Origin: Nitrospirota bacterium
Lineage (GTDB): Bacteria > Nitrospirota > Thermodesulfovibrionia > Thermodesulfovibrionales > UBA9159
Length of the DNA stretch: 64,000 nucleotides
Reading direction: 5' to 3'
Assembly (NCBI GenBank): GCA_021790195.1
Contig: JAJYIF010000010.1
Span: 1-64,000, forward strand
Positions within the stretch are counted from its first letter, which is position 1. Each line of letters starts with the position of its first letter. A program made the position numbers and the translations under genes. The notes beneath the pieces are model-generated. The model searched no databases. It was given only the letters and a program-made list of their open reading frames with translations, and was not told the DNA's origin. Below are positions 62,577-64,000 of this stretch, piece after piece.

Positions 62577-64000
62577 ATGGCTAAGATCGCGATTGACCCC
62601 ATCACGAGGATTGAAGGACATCTAAGAATCGAGGCCCAGGTCGAAGGCGGCAAGGTCACGGACGCATGGTCATCCGGGACCATGTTCAGAGGAATCGAGA
62701 TCATCCTGAAGGGCAGGGACCCGAGGGAGTGCTGGGCGTTAACCTCGCGAATATGAGGGGTTTGAACAACGGTCCACGCACAGAGCTCCGTGAGAGCCGT
62801 GGAAAATGCAGTAGGCGCAACGATTCCTGATAACGCAAGGATCATAAGAAATCTTATTAACGGCATTCAGTACGTCCAGGACCATGTCATACATTTTTAC
62901 CACCTCCATGCCCTGGATTGGGTGGACGTGGTCAGCGCACTGAAGGCCGATCCTGTGAAAACAGCCGCGCTGGCCCAATCCATATCGGACTGGCATAATT
63001 CGAGCCACAGTTATTTCAAGGATATTCAGACCAGGATCAAGACATTTGTGGAAAGCGGCCAGCTCGGTCCCTTTGCAAGCGGCTATTGGGGACATCCCGC
63101 ATACAAGCTGCCCGCCGAAGCGGACCTTATGGCAGTGGCCCACTATCTTGAAGCCCTCGACTGGCAGAAAGACGTCATAAGGATGCAGGCGTTACTCGGT
63201 GCCAAAAACCCTCATCCGCAGACATGGCTTGTAGGCGGCATGGCCATACCGGTCGATCCCAACAGCCAGAATGCCATTAACGCCGGAAGCATCGCGTTCA
63301 TGAAGGAGCTTTCGAAGAAGGCCCTCGCGTTTGTCGAGAAGGTCTATATCCCGGATTTGCTTGCCGTGGCCTCCTTCTATAAAGAATGGGCCACTGTAGG
63401 GGGCGGAGTAGGTAACTATCTCAGCTACGGAGAGTTCCAAAACGACAATGTCAGCAACACAACGAACTGCTGGCTCCCGCAGGGTTTCATAAGGAACAAG
63501 AACCTGGCAAAAGTCGAGCCGGTCGATCAGATAAAGGTCGCCGAAGACGTGGCCCGTGCCTGGTATAAGTACAGCGGCGGAGACCAGAAGGCACTGCACC
63601 CTTATGAAGGAGAAACGAATCCGGACTATACCGGCCCCAAGCCGCCCTATGAATTCCTTGACACCGACAAGAAGTACAGCTGGGTCAAGGGAGTGGGATA
63701 TGACGGCCTCAGGACAGAGGTTGGGCCGCTTTCGAGAATGCTCGTCGCATACGGCTCAGGTCACAAGAGGATCAAGGAAGTGGTGGACATGGTTCTCCAG
63801 AAGCTCGGCGTTGGACCAGCGGCCCTTTTTTCGACTCTCGGCAGGACTGCTGCGCGGGGCGTAGAGACGCTGGTTACAGCGGAAATGCTGCCGGTATGGA
63901 TTGACGACCTTGCGGCGAAGATCAAGAGCGGAGACCTCCGCATTCATAACAACGATAAATGGGACCCTTCGACATGGCCGAAGGAGGCCAAAGGATACGG
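62577..64000 (+). CDS. [NiFe] hydrogenase large subunit, partial at window end, two in-frame TGA (candidate selenocysteines) in the L1 motif
   Basis: The frame from 62577 (AAAGGAGGATTGGA before it) reads MAKIAIDPITRIEGHLRIEA, keeps the conserved RIEGH, and stays homologous to group 1 large subunits for 474 codons to the window edge. It has only two stops: TGA at codon 60 (62754-62756) and codon 63 (62763-62765), reading RI*GV*TTVHAQSS. Ordinary enzymes have RICGVCTTVH, whose two Cys bind nickel. Cys elsewhere (codon 53) is coded TGC, and TGA ends many genes here, so recoding would be local: insertion of selenocysteine. A SECIS-like hairpin follows at 62773-62803. The C-terminal L2 motif lies beyond the window. 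A pseudogene or sequence error is less likely but not excluded. Confidence 0.85.
62773..62803 (+). promoter_or_regulatory. candidate bacterial SECIS element in the hydrogenase large-subunit gene
   Basis: TCCACG (62773-62778) pairs with CGTGGA (62798-62803); inside, GCTC (62785-62788) pairs with GAGC (62794-62797) around the apical loop CGTGA (62789-62793), with a 6-nt bulge on the 5' side. The loop starts 23 nt after the second TGA and 32 nt after the first, within the 16-37 nt commonly given for bacterial SECIS elements, and it has a G in its first two bases. One element could thus serve both codons. The inner stem is short, so folding must be tested. Confidence 0.5.

Noticed and set aside
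62754-62765. Explaining the two TGA codons as a frameshifted or decayed hydrogenase gene
   Set aside because: The frame is the same before and after, the protein stays conserved for hundreds of codons, and both stops fall exactly on the two catalytic Cys positions. Sequence error remains formally possible and is listed as a test.
61556-62866. Minus-strand open frame of 436 codons across the hydrogenase genes
   Set aside because: It is antisense to the clearly conserved small and large subunits, has no domain signature and arises from codon bias on the true strand.
62577-64000. Genome-wide reassignment of TGA to an amino acid
   Set aside because: Many well-defined genes in the window end with TGA at the normal family length, for example trmD, hypA and plsX, so TGA is a true stop here.
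1-64000. CRISPR arrays, tRNA or rRNA genes
   Set aside because: No regularly spaced direct repeats of 23-45 bp, no cloverleaf with a T-loop GTTCRANNC and no rRNA signature were found by eye; the repeats seen are palindromic or short-unit tandem.

Overview
The window reads as one continuous chromosomal stretch of a Gram-negative, anaerobic or microaerobic bacterium. The envelope points are a LolC/E permease, a SurA-type chaperone, a tripartite RND pump with an outer-membrane channel, lipoproteins and an outer-membrane porin. The anaerobic points are indolepyruvate:ferredoxin oxidoreductase, a [NiFe] hydrogenase with its maturation genes and a radical SAM enzyme. Gene style and short degenerate intergenic repeats suggest Nitrospirota or a deltaproteobacterial lineage; that is inference, since no rRNA gene is present. 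I saw no tRNA, rRNA, CRISPR array or intact insertion sequence.

Layout. 1-306: a REP-like element and a probable integrase remnant. 223-5858 (minus): translation and secretion block (ffh, rpsP, khpA, trmD, rplS, rnhB) with a DtxR/FeoA-like gene and two thioredoxin-fold genes; rimM is missing from its usual place. 5984-7852 (plus): a sulfite-oxidase-type molybdoenzyme with two c-type cytochromes. 8025-13749 (plus): cardiolipin synthase, a sigma factor, a cysteine-less rhodanese, lysS, lolC/E and a zinc-ribbon membrane protein. 13891-18155 (minus): nicotinate phosphoribosyltransferase and a hybrid kinase/CheC/receiver operon. 18221-18595: a wrecked dinB. 18701-26814: rarA, rnhA, an M3 peptidase, a nicotinamidase-like hydrolase, coaD, rsmD, purN, a SurA-like isomerase and a small membrane protein. 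26827-32310 (minus): hypA-B-F-D-E without hypC. 32310-34599: two small envelope proteins, ribD and a DsrE-like protein. 34679-37409 (plus): an overlapping glycosyltransferase / radical SAM / PHP trio. 37452-43974 (minus): tetR with an RND efflux operon. 44166-55331 (minus): two arylacetate-CoA ligases, a Liv-type ABC transporter, an ACT protein, iorBA and an amidohydrolase, a coherent aryl-acid or amino-acid module. 55550-58459 (plus): a porin and an orphan histidine kinase. 58477-61165 (minus): yceD-rpmF-plsX-fabH. 61472-64000 (plus): the [NiFe] hydrogenase small and large subunits.

The most striking observation is at 62577-64000. The hydrogenase large subunit is open and conserved from its ATG to the window edge except for two in-frame TGA codons (62754-62756 and 62763-62765). 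These sit exactly where the two nickel-binding cysteines of the N-terminal L1 motif (RxCGxC) belong. A hairpin that fits bacterial SECIS geometry lies 23 nt after the second TGA and 32 nt after the first. The partner small subunit has Asp in place of the second Cys of the proximal-cluster CxxC. Together these suggest a hydrogenase with two selenocysteines on nickel and a 3Cys/1Asp proximal cluster, which I do not recognise as a described enzyme. The hyp cluster 30 kb away could supply most of its maturation.
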